Shown here: positions 36,000 through 46,702 of the stretch, one piece after another
Numbering within the stretch: the first letter of the stretch is position 1
Layout: each line of letters begins with the position of its first letter
NCBI RefSeq assembly: GCF_001713355.1
Contig: NZ_CP016448.1
Span: forward strand, 3,534,001-3,598,000
Reading direction: 5' to 3'
Length of the DNA stretch: 64,000 nucleotides
Source of the DNA: Methyloversatilis sp. RAC08
GTDB lineage: Bacteria > Pseudomonadota > Gammaproteobacteria > Burkholderiales > Rhodocyclaceae
Notes under the pieces: generated by a model
Database searches by the model: none
The model's input: only the letters and a program-made list of their open reading frames with translations
Told to the model about the DNA's origin: nothing
Translations under genes and position numbers: made by a program

Positions 36000-37453
36000 T
36001 CGAGCGTGGCATGCAGGGCGGCCCGCCATTGCTCAATCAGCGCATCGGCTGACGCTTCCGACGGCAGAAATACCCGACCGTCGTCCGCCGCTGTCTGCAT
36101 CGCGATGCCAGCGCCGAGCGCCGCCAGTCGCGCCGCCCCCAGCGCCGTGGTTTCCGCCGCAGGTGCGACGCGCACCGGGCAGCCGAGCAGGTCTGCCTGC
36201 ATCTGCATCAGCAGCGCATTGACCGTGCCGCCGCCGTCGACGCGCAGTTCGCGCAGCGGCGCACCGGCATCGGCTTCCATCGCCCGCATCACGTCCAGCG
36301 TCTGCAGCGCGATCGCTTCGAGCGCGGCACGGGCGATGTGGGCGCGCGTGGTGCCGCGCGTCAGCCCGTACATCGCACCGCGCGCCCCGGATGACCAGTG
36401 TGGCGCACCGAGGCCGGTGAAGGCCGGCACGATGGTGACGCCGGCGCTGTCCGGCACGCTGGCCGCCAGCGCCTCGATATCCCCCGCGCGGGCGATCAGC
36501 CCCAGCCCGTCGCGCAGCCACTGCACCAGCGCCCCGGTCACGAACACGCTGCCTTCGAGCGCGTATTCGATGCGCTCCGACGTCTGCGCGGCACAGGTCG
36601 TGAGCAGGCCGTGCTGCGATTCGATGGCCCGGTCACCGGTATGCATCAGCATGAAACAGCCCGTGCCGTAGGTGTTCTTGGCCAGTCCGGGCGCGGTGCA
36701 GCCCTGGCCGTACAGCGCCGCCTGCTGGTCGCCGGCGATGCCGGTGATCGGCAGCGCGCGGCCGAACAGTGCTGCGCCGGTTTCCGCCAGGGCGCCGCTG
36801 GATGCCACCACTCGCGGCAGCAGCGCGCGCGGAATCCCGAACAGTTCGAGCAGGTAGTCGTCCCACTGGCCGGTGTGGATGTCGAGCAACTGGGAGCGGC
36901 TGGCGTTGGTCAGGTCGGTCAGATGCGCGCACCCGCCGGTGAGCTGCCACACCAGCCAGCTGTCCATCGTGCCGCAGGCCAGTTCGCCGCGCTGCGCGCG
37001 TTCGCGGGCGTCCGGCACATGATCGAGCAGCCAGGCGATCTTGCTGGCCGAGAAATAGGGGTCGAGCACCAGACCGGTCTTTGCGCGCACGGCGTCTGCG
37101 TGGCCTGCAGCCTTGAGGCGGGCGCAGACCTCCGCCGTACGTCGGTCCTGCCAGACGATGGCCGGCCCGAGCGGCTCGCCGGTCGAGCGGTCCCACAGCA
37201 GAACGGTTTCGCGCTGGTTGGTGATGCCGATGGCCGCGATGTCGGCGGGCGACAACGCGGCTCGCATCAGCACCTCGCGCACGCAGTCGACGGTATCCGT
37301 CCAGATGCGCCGGGCGTCATGTTCCACCCAGCCGGGCTGCGGGTAGTGCTGCGGCAGTTCGCGCTGCGCCATCGCAACCATGTCGCCGGCGGTGTCGAAC
37401 ACCAGCGCGCGCGAACTGGTCGTGCCCTGGTCGAGCGCAAGAATGTGACGCAT
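35981..37453 (-). CDS. glpK: glycerol kinase
   Basis: A 490-residue FGGY-family kinase phosphorylating glycerol to glycerol-3-phosphate. The ATPase-type opening [17 protein letters not shown], the [18 protein letters not shown] segment, [13 protein letters not shown] and the C-terminal [21 protein letters not shown] motif are all intact. ATG 37453 is chosen because AGGAG lies seven bases before it; the frame runs 38 codons further without similarity. Convergent with ugpQ, so the two glycerol-related genes are on opposite strands but functionally linked. Confidence 0.95.
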   Translation of the reverse strand: MRHILALDQGTTSSRALVFDTAGDMVAMAQRELPQHYPQPGWVEHDARRIWTDTVDCVREVLMRAALSPADIAAIGITNQRETVLLWDRSTGEPLGPAIVWQDRRTAEVCARLKAAGHADAVRAKTGLVLDPYFSASKIAWLLDHVPDARERAQRGELACGTMDSWLVWQLTGGCAHLTDLTNASRSQLLDIHTGQWDDYLLELFGIPRALLPRVVASSGALAETGAALFGRALPITGIAGDQQAALYGQGCTAPGLAKNTYGTGCFMLMHTGDRAIESQHGLLTTCAAQTSERIEYALEGSVFVTGALVQWLRDGLGLIARAGDIEALAASVPDSAGVTIVPAFTGLGAPHWSSGARGAMYGLTRGTTRAHIARAALEAIALQTLDVMRAMEADAGAPLRELRVDGGGTVNALLMQMQADLLGCPVRVAPAAETTALGAARLAALGAGIAMQTAADDGRVFLPSEASADALIEQWRAALHATLDHVAQR

Positions 37454-37575
37454 GTGTTCTCCTCGTCCGCCTGTCGTATCCACGGCAGCGCAGTCATCGG
37501 GCGCTGCGGGCGGAATGCTAGAATCCGCGGCTGTTTCGCGCAGTTTAGCGCTCTCCTGATTCTCCATTGCCGACC

Positions 37576-40191
37576 ATGACCAGCGCCGACATCCGCTCCG
37601 CCTTCCTGAATTTTTTCGCGTCCAAGGGCCACCAGATCGTGGCGTCCAGTTCGCTGGTGCCGCACGAAGACCCGACGTTGCTGTTCACCAACGCCGGCAT
37701 GAACCAGTTCAAGGACGTGTTTCTCGGCTTCGACAAGCGCAGCTACAACCGCGCGACGACGTCGCAGAAATGCGTGCGCGCGGGCGGCAAGCACAACGAC
37801 CTGGAAAACGTCGGCTACACCGCGCGTCACCACACCTTCTTCGAAATGCTGGGCAACTTCAGCTTCGGCGACTATTTCAAGCAGGACGCGATCGACTACG
37901 CCTGGGAACTGCTGACCGGGGTGTTCAAGCTGCCGGCCGACAAGCTGTGGGTCACGGTGTATGCCGAGGACGATGAAGCCTATGCGATCTGGCGCGACCG
38001 GATCGGCGTGCCGGTCGAGCGCATCGTGCGCATCGGTGACAACAAGGGCGCGCGCTACGCGTCGGACAACTTCTGGATGATGGGCGATACCGGCCCCTGC
38101 GGCCCGTGCACCGAAATCTTCTACGACCACGGCGAAGACATTCCGGGCGGCCCGCCGGGATCTCCCGATGAAGACGGCGACCGCTACATCGAAATCTGGA
38201 ACAACGTGTTCATGCAGTACAACCGCGACGAAGCGGGCGTACTGCATCCGCTGCCCAAGCCCAGTGTCGACACCGGCATGGGTCTGGAGCGCATCGCCGC
38301 CGTGCTGCAGCACGTGCACAGCAATTACGAAATCGATCTGTTCGTCGCGCTGATCGCCGCCGCTGCGCGCGAAACGCACACCGTCGATCTCGACAATCCG
38401 TCATTGAAGGTGCTGGCCGACCACATCCGCGCCTGCTCCTTCCTGATCGCCGACGGCGTCATCCCGGGTAATGAAGGCCGCGGCTATGTACTGCGCCGCA
38501 TCATCCGCCGCGCCATCCGCCACGGCTACAAGCTGGGCGCGCGCGCCGCATTCTTCCACCGCATGGTGCCGGACCTGATCTCGCAGATGGGCGTCGCCTA
38601 CCCGGATCTGGCTGCGGCGCAGCAGAAGGTGATGGACGTGCTGCGACAGGAGGAGGAGCGCTTCTTCGCGACGATCGAAAACGGCATGTCCATCCTCGAA
38701 TCGGCGCTGAGCGCGCTGCCCGAGGGTACCCCGCTGGATGGCGAAACCGCGTTCAAGCTGCACGACACCTACGGCTTCCCGCTCGACTTGACCGCCGACA
38801 TCTGTCGCGAGCGCGGCGTGACCGCGGACACCGCCGGGTTCGATGTCGCGATGGCCCGCCAGAAGGACCAGGCGCGCGCCGCCGGCAAGTTCCGCATGGC
38901 CACGGCGCTTGACTACGACGGCGCGGCGACCGCCTTCCACGGCTACGACACGCTCGACAAGCAGGGCAGGGTGCTGGCGCTGTACCGCGACGGCGCGCCG
39001 GTCGATGCGCTGCACGAGGGCGAACTGGGTGTCGTGGTACTCGACGACACGCCGTTCTATGCCGAATCCGGCGGTCAGGTCGGCGACCGCGGCGAGCTGC
39101 GCGGTGCGCAGGGCATTTTCAAGGTCGAGGACACGCTGAAGATACAGGCGGCAGTGTTCGGCCATCACGGCGTGCTTGGCACCGGCCGTCTGGCGGTCGG
39201 CGACACGGTCAGCGCACGCGTCGATGTACGCGCCCGCGCCGCGACCGCGCGCAACCACTCGGTCACCCACCTGATGCACAAGGCCTTGCGCGAAGTGCTG
39301 GGCGACCATGTGGCGCAGAAGGGTTCGCTGGTCGATGCCGACAAGACGCGCTTCGACTTCGTGCATCACGCGCCGATGACCGACGACCAGATCGCCCGCG
39401 TCGAGCGCATCGTGAACACGGAAATCCTCGCCAACGCGGCGACGCAGGCGCGCGTGATGGGCATCGAGGACGCGCAGAAGACCGGTGCGATGATGCTGTT
39501 CGGCGAAAAGTACGGCGACGAGGTGCGCGTGCTCGACATCGGCTCATCGCGCGAACTGTGCGGCGGCACGCATGTGGCGCGCACCGGCGACATCGGGTTG
39601 TTCAAGATCACGGTCGAAGCCGGCGTCGCGGCGGGCGTGCGCCGGGTCGAGGCCATCACCGGCGAAAACGCGGTCGGTTTCGTGCAGGGACAGGACCGGC
39701 TGGTGGCGCAGGCGGCAGCCGCCTTCAAGGCGCCACCTGCGGAATTGCCGGCCAAGATCGCGCAGACGCTGGATCACGTGCGCGCGCTGGAAAAGGAACT
39801 GGCCCGGCTCAAGAGCAAGCTGGCGTCGAGCCAGGGCGACGATCTGGCGGCGCAGGCCGTGACCGTCGGCAGCACGAAGGTGCTGGCCGCGGTGATGGAA
39901 GGGGCCGATGTGCCGGCGCTGCGCGAAACGCTGGACAAGCTGCGCGACAAGCTCGGTTCGGCCGCCATCGTGCTGGCTGCGGTCAACGACGGCAAGGTGA
40001 GCCTGATCGCCGGCGTCACGCCGGATCTGACGGCGAAGGTGAAGGCCGGCGAATTGGTCAATTTCGTCGCCGCCCAGGTCGGCGGCAAGGGTGGCGGCAA
40101 GCCGGACATGGCGCAGGCCGGTGGAACGCAGCCGGAAAACCTGCCCGCTGCGCTGGCCGGCGTCACGACATGGGTGGAGGGCAGACTGTGA
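37576..40191 (+). CDS. alaS: alanyl-tRNA synthetase
   Basis: An 871-residue class II synthetase charging tRNA-Ala. The N-terminal catalytic core has [28 protein letters not shown] and [38 protein letters not shown]. The editing domain has the zinc-binding HSVTHLMH and CGGTH motifs. The C-terminal C-Ala domain ends near [12 protein letters not shown]. Length matches the bacterial enzyme (876 in E. coli). ATG 37576 gives the family start [11 protein letters not shown]. Divergent from glpK. The stop overlaps the next gene's ATG (TGATG). Confidence 0.97.
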   Translation: MTSADIRSAFLNFFASKGHQIVASSSLVPHEDPTLLFTNAGMNQFKDVFLGFDKRSYNRATTSQKCVRAGGKHNDLENVGYTARHHTFFEMLGNFSFGDYFKQDAIDYAWELLTGVFKLPADKLWVTVYAEDDEAYAIWRDRIGVPVERIVRIGDNKGARYASDNFWMMGDTGPCGPCTEIFYDHGEDIPGGPPGSPDEDGDRYIEIWNNVFMQYNRDEAGVLHPLPKPSVDTGMGLERIAAVLQHVHSNYEIDLFVALIAAAARETHTVDLDNPSLKVLADHIRACSFLIADGVIPGNEGRGYVLRRIIRRAIRHGYKLGARAAFFHRMVPDLISQMGVAYPDLAAAQQKVMDVLRQEEERFFATIENGMSILESALSALPEGTPLDGETAFKLHDTYGFPLDLTADICRERGVTADTAGFDVAMARQKDQARAAGKFRMATALDYDGAATAFHGYDTLDKQGRVLALYRDGAPVDALHEGELGVVVLDDTPFYAESGGQVGDRGELRGAQGIFKVEDTLKIQAAVFGHHGVLGTGRLAVGDTVSARVDVRARAATARNHSVTHLMHKALREVLGDHVAQKGSLVDADKTRFDFVHHAPMTDDQIARVERIVNTEILANAATQARVMGIEDAQKTGAMMLFGEKYGDEVRVLDIGSSRELCGGTHVARTGDIGLFKITVEAGVAAGVRRVEAITGENAVGFVQGQDRLVAQAAAAFKAPPAELPAKIAQTLDHVRALEKELARLKSKLASSQGDDLAAQAVTVGSTKVLAAVMEGADVPALRETLDKLRDKLGSAAIVLAAVNDGKVSLIAGVTPDLTAKVKAGELVNFVAAQVGGKGGGKPDMAQAGGTQPENLPAALAGVTTWVEGRL

Positions 40192-40487
40192 TGAAACGGA
40201 TGACGTGCGTGGCGCTGATGCTCGCCGCTGGCGGGCTGGTGCAGGCCGGCGAGGGCACGATGATCGAGGCGACCACAGCGGCCGGGGAGAAGGTGCAGCT
40301 GATGCCGGACGGCCGCTGGAAGTTCGTCGATCAGGCGAAGCAGGTCGAGGCGAAGAAGATTGCCGACACCTATCCGGAAAACCATCTGCGGCCGGAAGGC
40401 GCACAGGGCGGCTGGTTCGGCACCCGTGTGCTCATGCCGGGCGACAAGGACTACAACCGCGGCACGCTGAACCCGAAGATGCGCTGA
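40191..40487 (+). CDS. small exported hypothetical protein (98 aa)
   Basis: Ninety-eight residues with a cleavable signal peptide ([19 protein letters not shown]). A short conserved-looking segment follows, VQLMPDGRWKFVD, similar to the LxPDGTW motifs of DUF3157-type proteins, then a Gly/Arg-rich C-terminus. Its ATG shares a base with the alaS stop codon (TGATG), so it is translationally coupled to alaS. Periplasmic location is predicted; the function is unknown. Confidence 0.7.
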   Translation: MKRMTCVALMLAAGGLVQAGEGTMIEATTAAGEKVQLMPDGRWKFVDQAKQVEAKKIADTYPENHLRPEGAQGGWFGTRVLMPGDKDYNRGTLNPKMR

Positions 40488-40510
40488 CCCGGCACGCCGG
40501 TGGCAGCCGG

Positions 40511-41338
40511 TCAGAGCGCCAGTTCTGCTTCCGCCGCGTGTTCCGCGCAGTACTCGATGTCGGGCAGGATGGCCGTGCGGTCGAGGCCGCACAGGTCGGT
40601 GATGCTGCGGTTCAGGTGCCCGGCGATGTCCTCGGGCTTCACGTCGTCATCGATTTCCGTCGCGATCTGGGCCGCGACATTGGTCAGTCGCGCGAGGCGC
40701 GTGGCGCTGTCGTGATGCGGCTGGCAGTAGTACTGCATCGCCAGGGCGACGTCATCCGGAAAATTCCAGCGCGCCGCAAGTTCGGCACCCACTTCGCAAT
40801 GGTTGGTGTGCAGCTTGAGGTGCTCGACGGCCGCGCGCTCGCCGATACTGAGACCATCACAGTCACGAGCGATTTCCTCGGCAAGACGCGGAAAGGCGAT
40901 GTGGATCATCAGCTGGCCCAGCCGGTGCATCAGGCCGGAGACGTAGGCGTTGTCGGCATTCTCGCCGGCATGGCGTGCCAGCAGCGCGTTGGCGCTGGCG
41001 GTCATCAGCGCGTGGCGCCAGAAGTCCTTCAGGTCGACACCGGGTACCTTGGGAAATGCGCTGCTGACGCCGGCCGAAATGACCAGCGTGCGCAGCACGC
41101 GCGTACCGACCAGGCGGACTGCATCGTCGATCGAACCCACCGTGCGGCGGCTGCCGTAGAAGCCCGAATTGGCAATGCGCAGCACGCGCGCGCTGATGAC
41201 CGGGTCGAGCCGGATATCGGCGATCAGCGGCTGCAGGTCGGCATCTTCATGCTTGAGGGTGTCGATCATCTTCTGCACCACCCGCGGAATGACCGGGAGT
41301 TGGGCGGTGGCGCTGAAGATGCGTTCCATTGCGTTCAT
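40511..41338 (-). CDS. HDOD-domain protein
   Basis: A 275-residue protein consisting of one HDOD domain (a non-catalytic relative of the HD superfamily): LPVIPRVVQKMIDTL, LDPVISARVLRIANSGFYG, SIDDAVRLVGTRVLRTL and FWRHALMTASANALLARHAG. Such proteins act in signalling, for example in twitching motility or c-di-GMP networks, through protein contacts. It is 24 bases downstream of the EAL-HDOD gene on the same strand, so the two likely work together. Confidence 0.88.
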   Translation of the reverse strand: MNAMERIFSATAQLPVIPRVVQKMIDTLKHEDADLQPLIADIRLDPVISARVLRIANSGFYGSRRTVGSIDDAVRLVGTRVLRTLVISAGVSSAFPKVPGVDLKDFWRHALMTASANALLARHAGENADNAYVSGLMHRLGQLMIHIAFPRLAEEIARDCDGLSIGERAAVEHLKLHTNHCEVGAELAARWNFPDDVALAMQYYCQPHHDSATRLARLTNVAAQIATEIDDDVKPEDIAGHLNRSITDLCGLDRTAILPDIEYCAEHAAEAELAL

Positions 41339-41362
41339 GCGGGCTTCCTTTGAGCGTGCTGT

Positions 41363-42595
41363 TCATTGGCCGAGCGTTGCCGCCCAGGCCATGGATTCGG
41401 AGGTGGCGTTCGTGAAATCGGTCAGACCAAGCGCCGGCAATCGACTGAGCGTAAGCGCGAACTCGTGCAGCGCGTTGTCCTCCCAGTTGCGCATCAGCGT
41501 GAGCAGCGCACCGAGGTTGCCCGAGCCATCATTCAGGGCATTCTGGATCGAGGGAGCCACCGCCAGGGTCTTCAGGATTTCGTCCATCCGCACGCCGAGC
41601 AGCGCCGGCAGCAGCGAAAGAATGCCGGTCAGGAAGGCGCATTCGGGGTCGCAGTCACGGCTGTCGCACCTTTCCGCCAGCAGCTCCATCGTGCGGGCGC
41701 GGGTGGCCACCATGGCGAGCAGCGGGCCGCCGGTCTGCTCGCCGCCTTGCGGGCAGAACAGCAACAGCTGCAGCCAGCGCTGCAATTGGGTGCGTCCAAG
41801 CAACGTGATGGCTTCGCGCGCGGACGATATCTGGCGCCCGCCATTGCCGATAGAATTGGATACCCGCATCAGGTTCACCAGCAGCGCCGGTTCCTGCTTG
41901 ATCAGCGGCTCCATTGCGACTGTTTCTGCGTCGCCCATGACCAGGCCAAGCAGTCGCAGCAGCGTCGTTTCACTCGATTTCAGCGCGCGTGTGCTCAGCA
42001 CGCTTGGGCGGGCGAAGAAGTAACCCTGGAAGTAGGCAAAGCCCAGTTCGTTGCAGCGCTGGGCCTGTTCGGCGCTGTCGACCTTTTCGGCCAGAAGTTT
42101 CGCCTTGTAGGGTTTGAAGCTGTTGACGATGGCCGGCAGCGTGTCCGGATCGACGCCCAGCAGGTCGATCTTGACGAAGGACGCAATTTCGATCAGCGGC
42201 CGGAAGTCGTCTTCCAGGCTGAGTACGTCGTCGAGCGCCAGGCGGAAACCCTTGGCCACCAGGTCGCGCGCGCGCTCGATAACAACTGGTGTCGGCGGGA
42301 TCGTTTCCAGAAGCTCGATGACGATCTTGTCCGGCGGCAGCAGCTCGATCGCTTCGGACATCAGCATCTCTTCGCTGACGTTGATGAAACCGAAGGCGTT
42401 GCCGAGCGAATTTTCCAGACCCAGCTCATTGAACACCGTGGTGATCACGCGGGCGGTTGCACTCATGTCGCTGCTGAATTCCGCATGATCCATCTGGCCT
42501 GAGCGGAACAGCAGTTCGTAGGCGTACAGCGCGCCCCTCCGGTCGAGGATGGGCTGGCGACCGACGAAGATGGAAGTGGTGTTGTTATTCGACAT
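41363..42595 (-). CDS. EAL-HDOD (YuxH-type) signalling protein
   Basis: A 410-residue protein with an N-terminal degenerate EAL domain (about 8-210) and a C-terminal HDOD domain (about 215-400). It opens FVGRQPILDRRGALYAYELLFRSG: the EAL signature reads ELL and other catalytic acids are altered, as in the YuxH group, so phosphodiesterase activity is unlikely and c-di-GMP binding or protein contact more likely. ATG 42595 is the family start; the frame extends 26 codons upstream. It probably forms an operon with the downstream HDOD gene. Confidence 0.88.
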   Translation of the reverse strand: MSNNNTTSIFVGRQPILDRRGALYAYELLFRSGQMDHAEFSSDMSATARVITTVFNELGLENSLGNAFGFINVSEEMLMSEAIELLPPDKIVIELLETIPPTPVVIERARDLVAKGFRLALDDVLSLEDDFRPLIEIASFVKIDLLGVDPDTLPAIVNSFKPYKAKLLAEKVDSAEQAQRCNELGFAYFQGYFFARPSVLSTRALKSSETTLLRLLGLVMGDAETVAMEPLIKQEPALLVNLMRVSNSIGNGGRQISSAREAITLLGRTQLQRWLQLLLFCPQGGEQTGGPLLAMVATRARTMELLAERCDSRDCDPECAFLTGILSLLPALLGVRMDEILKTLAVAPSIQNALNDGSGNLGALLTLMRNWEDNALHEFALTLSRLPALGLTDFTNATSESMAWAATLGQ

Positions 42596-42715
42596 GTACC
42601 GGTTTCGGCATGCCGTACTCAAGATTGAGGACTTCCTGATCTTATTTTTCTCCGCCGGTGCCCACTGCATCACCGACAGCCGACGATGCAGCTCGGTGGT
42701 CGGTGCAGTGTCGGG

Positions 42716-44092
42716 TCAGAACGGCAATTTCAGCTCCGGTCGGGCGCGCAGCAGGACGCCACGGAAATCGGCCTGGATGCGGGCCAGCGCGGCGTCGGTG
42801 TCGGCTTCGAAGCGCAGCACGACGACTGGCGTGGTGTTCGAGGCGCGCATCAGGCCGAAGCCGTCGGCGTACTCGACGCGCAGACCGTCGATCTTGATGA
42901 TTTCGCGCGCGCCGTCGAACACGGCCGACTGCTGCATTTCGGCGATCAGCGCATGCGGCTCGCCCTCGTTCATCTTGAGGTTGAGCTCGGGCGTCGAAAT
43001 TGCGGTCGGCAGTGCCTTCAGCACCGCGTTGCCGTCCGGCGAGGCAGACAGGATTTCCAGCAGTCGGGCGGCCGCGTACAGGCCATCGTCGAAGCCGAAC
43101 CAGCGCTCCTTGAAGAACATGTGGCCGCTCATTTCGCCGGCAAGTGCGGCGCCGCTCTGCTTGAGCTTGGCCTTGATCAGCGCGTGACCGGTGTTCCACA
43201 TGACCGGCTCGCCGCCGTGTTCGCGCACCCAGGGCGCGAGCAGGCGCGTGCATTTAACGTCATAGACGATCTGCGCACCGGGCTGGCGGGACAGCACGTC
43301 GGCCGCGAACAGCATCAGCTGGCGGTCGGGGTAGATGATTTCGCCGTCGCGCGTGACCACGCCCAGGCGGTCGCCGTCGCCGTCGAAGGCGAGGCCGATT
43401 TCGGCGTCACCCGCGGCCAGCACGCGGATCAGGTCTTCCAGGTTTTCCGGCTTGGATGGATCCGGATGGTGGTTCGGGAAGTGGCCGTCGACCTCGCAGA
43501 ACAGCGGCGTCACCTGGCAGCCCAGGGCTTCGAACAGCTTCGGGCCGATGTCGCCGGCCACGCCGTTGCCGCAGTCGATGACGATCTTCATCGGCCGCTT
43601 GAGCTTCACGTCGGACGTGACGCGGGCGATGTAGGCGTCGCGAACGTCGGCATGGCGGGTGGTGCCCACGCCATGCACCAGATCGTTCTCGATGATGCGC
43701 CGGCGCAGGTCCTGGATCATGTCGCCGTACAGTGTCTGGCCGCCGAGCACCATTTTCAGGCCGTTGTAGTCGGGCGGATTGTGGCTGCCGGTCACGCTGA
43801 CCGCGCTGTCGGTGCCGAGATCAAAGGCGGCGAAGTACGACAGCGGCGTCGGCACGCAGCCGATGTCCAGCACGTCGACGCCGGCGGCATTGATGCCGGC
43901 GGCCAGTGCGCCCGCCAGTTCGGGGCCCGACAGCCGGCCGTCACGGCCGACCGCGATCGTGCGCTGGCCGCGCTTGACGGCTTCGGAGCCGAGCGCGTGG
44001 CCGATGGCGCGAACCGCCTCCGCGGTCAGCGTCTTGTCGACGATGCCCCGGATGTCGTAGGCCTTGAAAATTTCTGGTGCGGGGAAGGACAT
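42716..44092 (-). CDS. phosphomannomutase/phosphoglucomutase (AlgC type)
   Basis: A 458-residue alpha-D-phosphohexomutase interconverting mannose/glucose 6-phosphate and 1-phosphate, feeding exopolysaccharide and LPS precursors. The N-terminal FKAYDIRGIVDKTL, the active-site phosphoserine loop VTGSHNPPDYNGLKM (about residues 98-112), the metal loop AFDGDGDRLGV, the sugar loop GEMSGHMFFKERW, and the phosphate loop RASNTTPVVVLRFEA are intact. AAGGAAA precedes ATG 44092. Length matches P. aeruginosa AlgC (463). Confidence 0.93.
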   Translation of the reverse strand: MSFPAPEIFKAYDIRGIVDKTLTAEAVRAIGHALGSEAVKRGQRTIAVGRDGRLSGPELAGALAAGINAAGVDVLDIGCVPTPLSYFAAFDLGTDSAVSVTGSHNPPDYNGLKMVLGGQTLYGDMIQDLRRRIIENDLVHGVGTTRHADVRDAYIARVTSDVKLKRPMKIVIDCGNGVAGDIGPKLFEALGCQVTPLFCEVDGHFPNHHPDPSKPENLEDLIRVLAAGDAEIGLAFDGDGDRLGVVTRDGEIIYPDRQLMLFAADVLSRQPGAQIVYDVKCTRLLAPWVREHGGEPVMWNTGHALIKAKLKQSGAALAGEMSGHMFFKERWFGFDDGLYAAARLLEILSASPDGNAVLKALPTAISTPELNLKMNEGEPHALIAEMQQSAVFDGAREIIKIDGLRVEYADGFGLMRASNTTPVVVLRFEADTDAALARIQADFRGVLLRARPELKLPF

Positions 44093-44226
44093 CTGTTTTC
44101 CTTTCTGTGAATTCGGGCGGCACGGTGCATCGGGTGCCATGCGGCAGCGCGGCAATTATCCGTCGCCAGCCGCGAGGGTGACGCGCATCATTGCGCAGTC
44201 TGGCGCGTATTTCAGTGCGCAACCTC

Positions 44227-44805
44227 TCATCCGCCGGTGATCAGGCGCGCGATGAAGGTTCGCGAGACGGCCGGGCGCAGCGCCTCGCGTTCGCCGTCCA
44301 TCATGCCGAGGCCGAACACGTAGGCGTACAGCAGCAGACTGCGGCTGGCGGCTTCGTCGGCGTCGTGCCCTGCGGCGACGAACAGGGTGGTGGCGCAGTC
44401 GAGGCGCACCGCGTCGACGGCGTCGATCACCGACTGCGCCGCTGCGTCGTGGCGCGCCCAGTCGCGGATCGCCAGCTCAACGCGCATGCCGCGCTGGTTG
44501 CGGGCCAGGCTGTAGGTGTCGATCACGTGGTGAAGTTGCGCGATCTCGTGCCCGGGCGCACATTGCGTGCGCTGCGTGATGTCGTAGATGCGCCCGACCC
44601 GCCAGTGATCGAGCAGCGCGTCGAGCAGGGCACGCCGGTCCCGGAAGTGCCAGTAGAAGCTGCCCTTGGTCAGCCCGAGCTGGCGCGCAAGGCTTTCGAC
44701 CTTGACTGCGTCGACACCGCTGTCGGCCAGCGTCTGGGTGGCGGCGCTCAGCCAGGTATCGCGATCCATCTGTGGGCGCGGAGCGAGGGTTTCGGGTTCG
44801 GGCAT
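44227..44805 (-). CDS. TetR-family transcriptional regulator
   Basis: A 192-residue repressor: helix-turn-helix at about residues 33-55 (VESLARQLGLTKGSFYWHFRDR), then a helical ligand-binding domain. The start at 44805 (MPEPETLAP) is likely; an ATG at 44835 would add ten residues. It is transcribed away from etfB, with two 16-bp palindromes between. Its position suggests it represses itself and the etfBA/acyl-CoA dehydrogenase operon, with an acyl-CoA or related metabolite as likely inducer; the ligand is an inference. Confidence 0.9.
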   Translation of the reverse strand: MPEPETLAPRPQMDRDTWLSAATQTLADSGVDAVKVESLARQLGLTKGSFYWHFRDRRALLDALLDHWRVGRIYDITQRTQCAPGHEIAQLHHVIDTYSLARNQRGMRVELAIRDWARHDAAAQSVIDAVDAVRLDCATTLFVAAGHDADEAASRSLLLYAYVFGLGMMDGEREALRPAVSRTFIARLITGG

Positions 44806-44844
44806 GAGGCTATTCCGCTTCCGGCTATTGACCATGGATTCTTG

Positions 44845-44884
44845 CGTACGGTAGCGTATGGACCTTAACATACGCAGCCGTATG
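44845..44884. promoter_or_regulatory. paired palindromic operator between tetR and etfB
   Basis: Two copies of a 16-bp palindrome: CGTACG-GTAG-CGTATG (44845-44860) and CATACG-CAGC-CGTATG (44869-44884). The second is a perfect inverted repeat, the first differs at one position. They start 24 bases apart and lie between the divergent TetR gene and etfB (start 44914). This is the arrangement expected of an autoregulated TetR repressor. Confidence 0.75.
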
Positions 44885-44913
44885 GATGCGGAAGCACCGA
44901 GGAGGCGCGAGCG

Positions 44914-45666
44914 ATGAAGGTACTGGTTCCGGTCAAGCGGGTGATTGATTACAACGTGAAGATTCGCGTGGCAGCCGACGGCAGCGGCGTGGAAACCGCC
45001 AATGTGAAGATGTCGATGAATCCGTTCGACGAAATCGCGGTGGAAGAGGCGGTGCGGCTGCGCGAGGCGGGCGTGGTGACCGAAGTCATCGCGGTGTCCT
45101 GCGGCATCGCGGCCTGCCAGGACACCTTGCGTGCCGCGATGGCCATCGGCGCCGACCGCGCCATTCTGGTCGGTACGGAGGTCGAACTGCAGCCGCTGGC
45201 GGTGGCCAAGCTGCTCGCCGCCGTGGCGAAACGCGAAGCGCCGCAGTTGATCTTCTGCGGCAAGCAGGCCATCGACGACGACGCGAACCAGACCGGTCAG
45301 ATGCTGGCCGCGCTGCTCGGCTGGGGTCAGGCGACCTTTGCGTCGAAGGTGCAGGTGGCCGACGGTCGCGCCGTGGTGACGCGCGAAATCGACGGCGGGC
45401 TGGAAACGGTCAGCGTTGCGCTGCCGGCGCTGATCAGCACCGATCTGCGCCTGAACGAGCCGCGCTACGCCAGTCTGCCCAACATCATGAAGGCGAAGAA
45501 GAAGCCGCTCGACACGCTGACGCCAGACGAACTGGGCGTGGACGTGACGCCGCGCCTGACGACGCTGCGCGTTGCCGAACCGCCCAAGCGGCAGGCCGGT
45601 GTGAAGGTGGCCGACGTCGCCGAACTGGTCGCGAAGCTTCGCAACGAAGCCAAAGTGCTGCGCTGA
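44914..45666 (+). CDS. etfB: electron transfer flavoprotein subunit beta
   Basis: A 250-residue ETF beta subunit that accepts electrons from acyl-CoA and related dehydrogenases and passes them on through ETF-ubiquinone oxidoreductase. The start [17 protein letters not shown], the [21 protein letters not shown] segment, the [18 protein letters not shown] nucleotide-binding loop, and the recognition-loop [20 protein letters not shown] are typical. A GAGGAGGCG-like site (CGAGGAGG) precedes it. First gene of etfB-etfA-acyl-CoA dehydrogenase. Confidence 0.96.
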   Translation: MKVLVPVKRVIDYNVKIRVAADGSGVETANVKMSMNPFDEIAVEEAVRLREAGVVTEVIAVSCGIAACQDTLRAAMAIGADRAILVGTEVELQPLAVAKLLAAVAKREAPQLIFCGKQAIDDDANQTGQMLAALLGWGQATFASKVQVADGRAVVTREIDGGLETVSVALPALISTDLRLNEPRYASLPNIMKAKKKPLDTLTPDELGVDVTPRLTTLRVAEPPKRQAGVKVADVAELVAKLRNEAKVLR

Positions 45667-45678
45667 GGAATCCCTGAC

Positions 45679-46614
45679 ATGAACATTCTGGTCATTGCCG
45701 AACACGACAACGCCGCGCTGCGCCCGGCGACGCTGAACACGATCGCTGCCGCCTCGAAGATCGGCGGGGACATCACCGTGCTGGTCGCCGGCCTGGGCTG
45801 CGCCGCCGCAGCGAGCGCCGCGGCGGCTGTCGCTGGCGTCACGAAGGTGCTGACGGCCGACGCGCCGCAATTCGAACACGCGCTGGCGGAAGACGTGGCC
45901 GCGCTGGTGCTGTCGCTGGCGTCCGGCTACACCCACCTGCTGGCGCCGGCTAGCAGCTTCGGCAAGAATTTCATGCCGCGCGTCGCTGCGCTGCTCGATG
46001 TGGCGCAGGTGTCCGACATCGTCGCGGTCGAGTCGGCCGACACCTTCGTGCGCCCGATCTACGCCGGCAATGCGCTGGCCACGGTGCAGAGTCGTGACGC
46101 GATAAAGGTCATCACGGTGCGCGCGACCGCGTTCGACCCGGCGACGGCTGCCGGCGGCGCCGCCGCGATCGAATCCATCCAGCCACCGGCGGCGACCGGG
46201 CTGGCGACTTTCGTGTCGCAGGAACTGTCGCAGTCGGCGCGCCCCGAACTTGGATCGGCGCGGGTCGTCGTATCAGGAGGACGCGGGCTCGGCAGCGGCG
46301 AGGCCTACCACAGCGTGCTCGAACCGCTGGCCGACAAGCTCGGTGCCGCGCTCGGCGCCAGCCGCGCCGCGGTCGATTCGGGCTATGCACCCAACGACTA
46401 TCAGGTCGGTCAGACCGGCAAGATCGTCGCACCCGATCTCTACATTGCCGTCGGTCTTTCGGGTGCCATACAGCATCTGGCCGGCATGAAGGAATCGAAA
46501 GTCATCGTCGCCATCAACAAGGACGCCGATGCGCCGATCTTCCAGGTCGCCGACTACGGCCTGGTGGGCGACCTGTTCGAACTGGTGCCCAAGCTGGTTG
46601 CGGAGCTGGGGTAG
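45679..46614 (+). CDS. etfA: electron transfer flavoprotein subunit alpha
   Basis: A 311-residue ETF alpha subunit carrying FAD. The C-terminal FAD-binding domain is intact: [41 protein letters not shown], then [29 protein letters not shown] and [30 protein letters not shown]. It starts 12 bases after etfB and forms the heterodimer with it. It is followed after about 90 bases by an acyl-CoA dehydrogenase, the likely electron donor. Confidence 0.96.
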   Translation: MNILVIAEHDNAALRPATLNTIAAASKIGGDITVLVAGLGCAAAASAAAAVAGVTKVLTADAPQFEHALAEDVAALVLSLASGYTHLLAPASSFGKNFMPRVAALLDVAQVSDIVAVESADTFVRPIYAGNALATVQSRDAIKVITVRATAFDPATAAGGAAAIESIQPPAATGLATFVSQELSQSARPELGSARVVVSGGRGLGSGEAYHSVLEPLADKLGAALGASRAAVDSGYAPNDYQVGQTGKIVAPDLYIAVGLSGAIQHLAGMKESKVIVAINKDADAPIFQVADYGLVGDLFELVPKLVAELG

Positions 46615-46702
46615 CCGGCGCCTGACAGTCGCTGCAGGGTTGTCGCCGCGGCGATCCGCGGCACGGCATCAACGGGCCGGCAGAGCCCCGGAGGAGTGAG
46701 CC

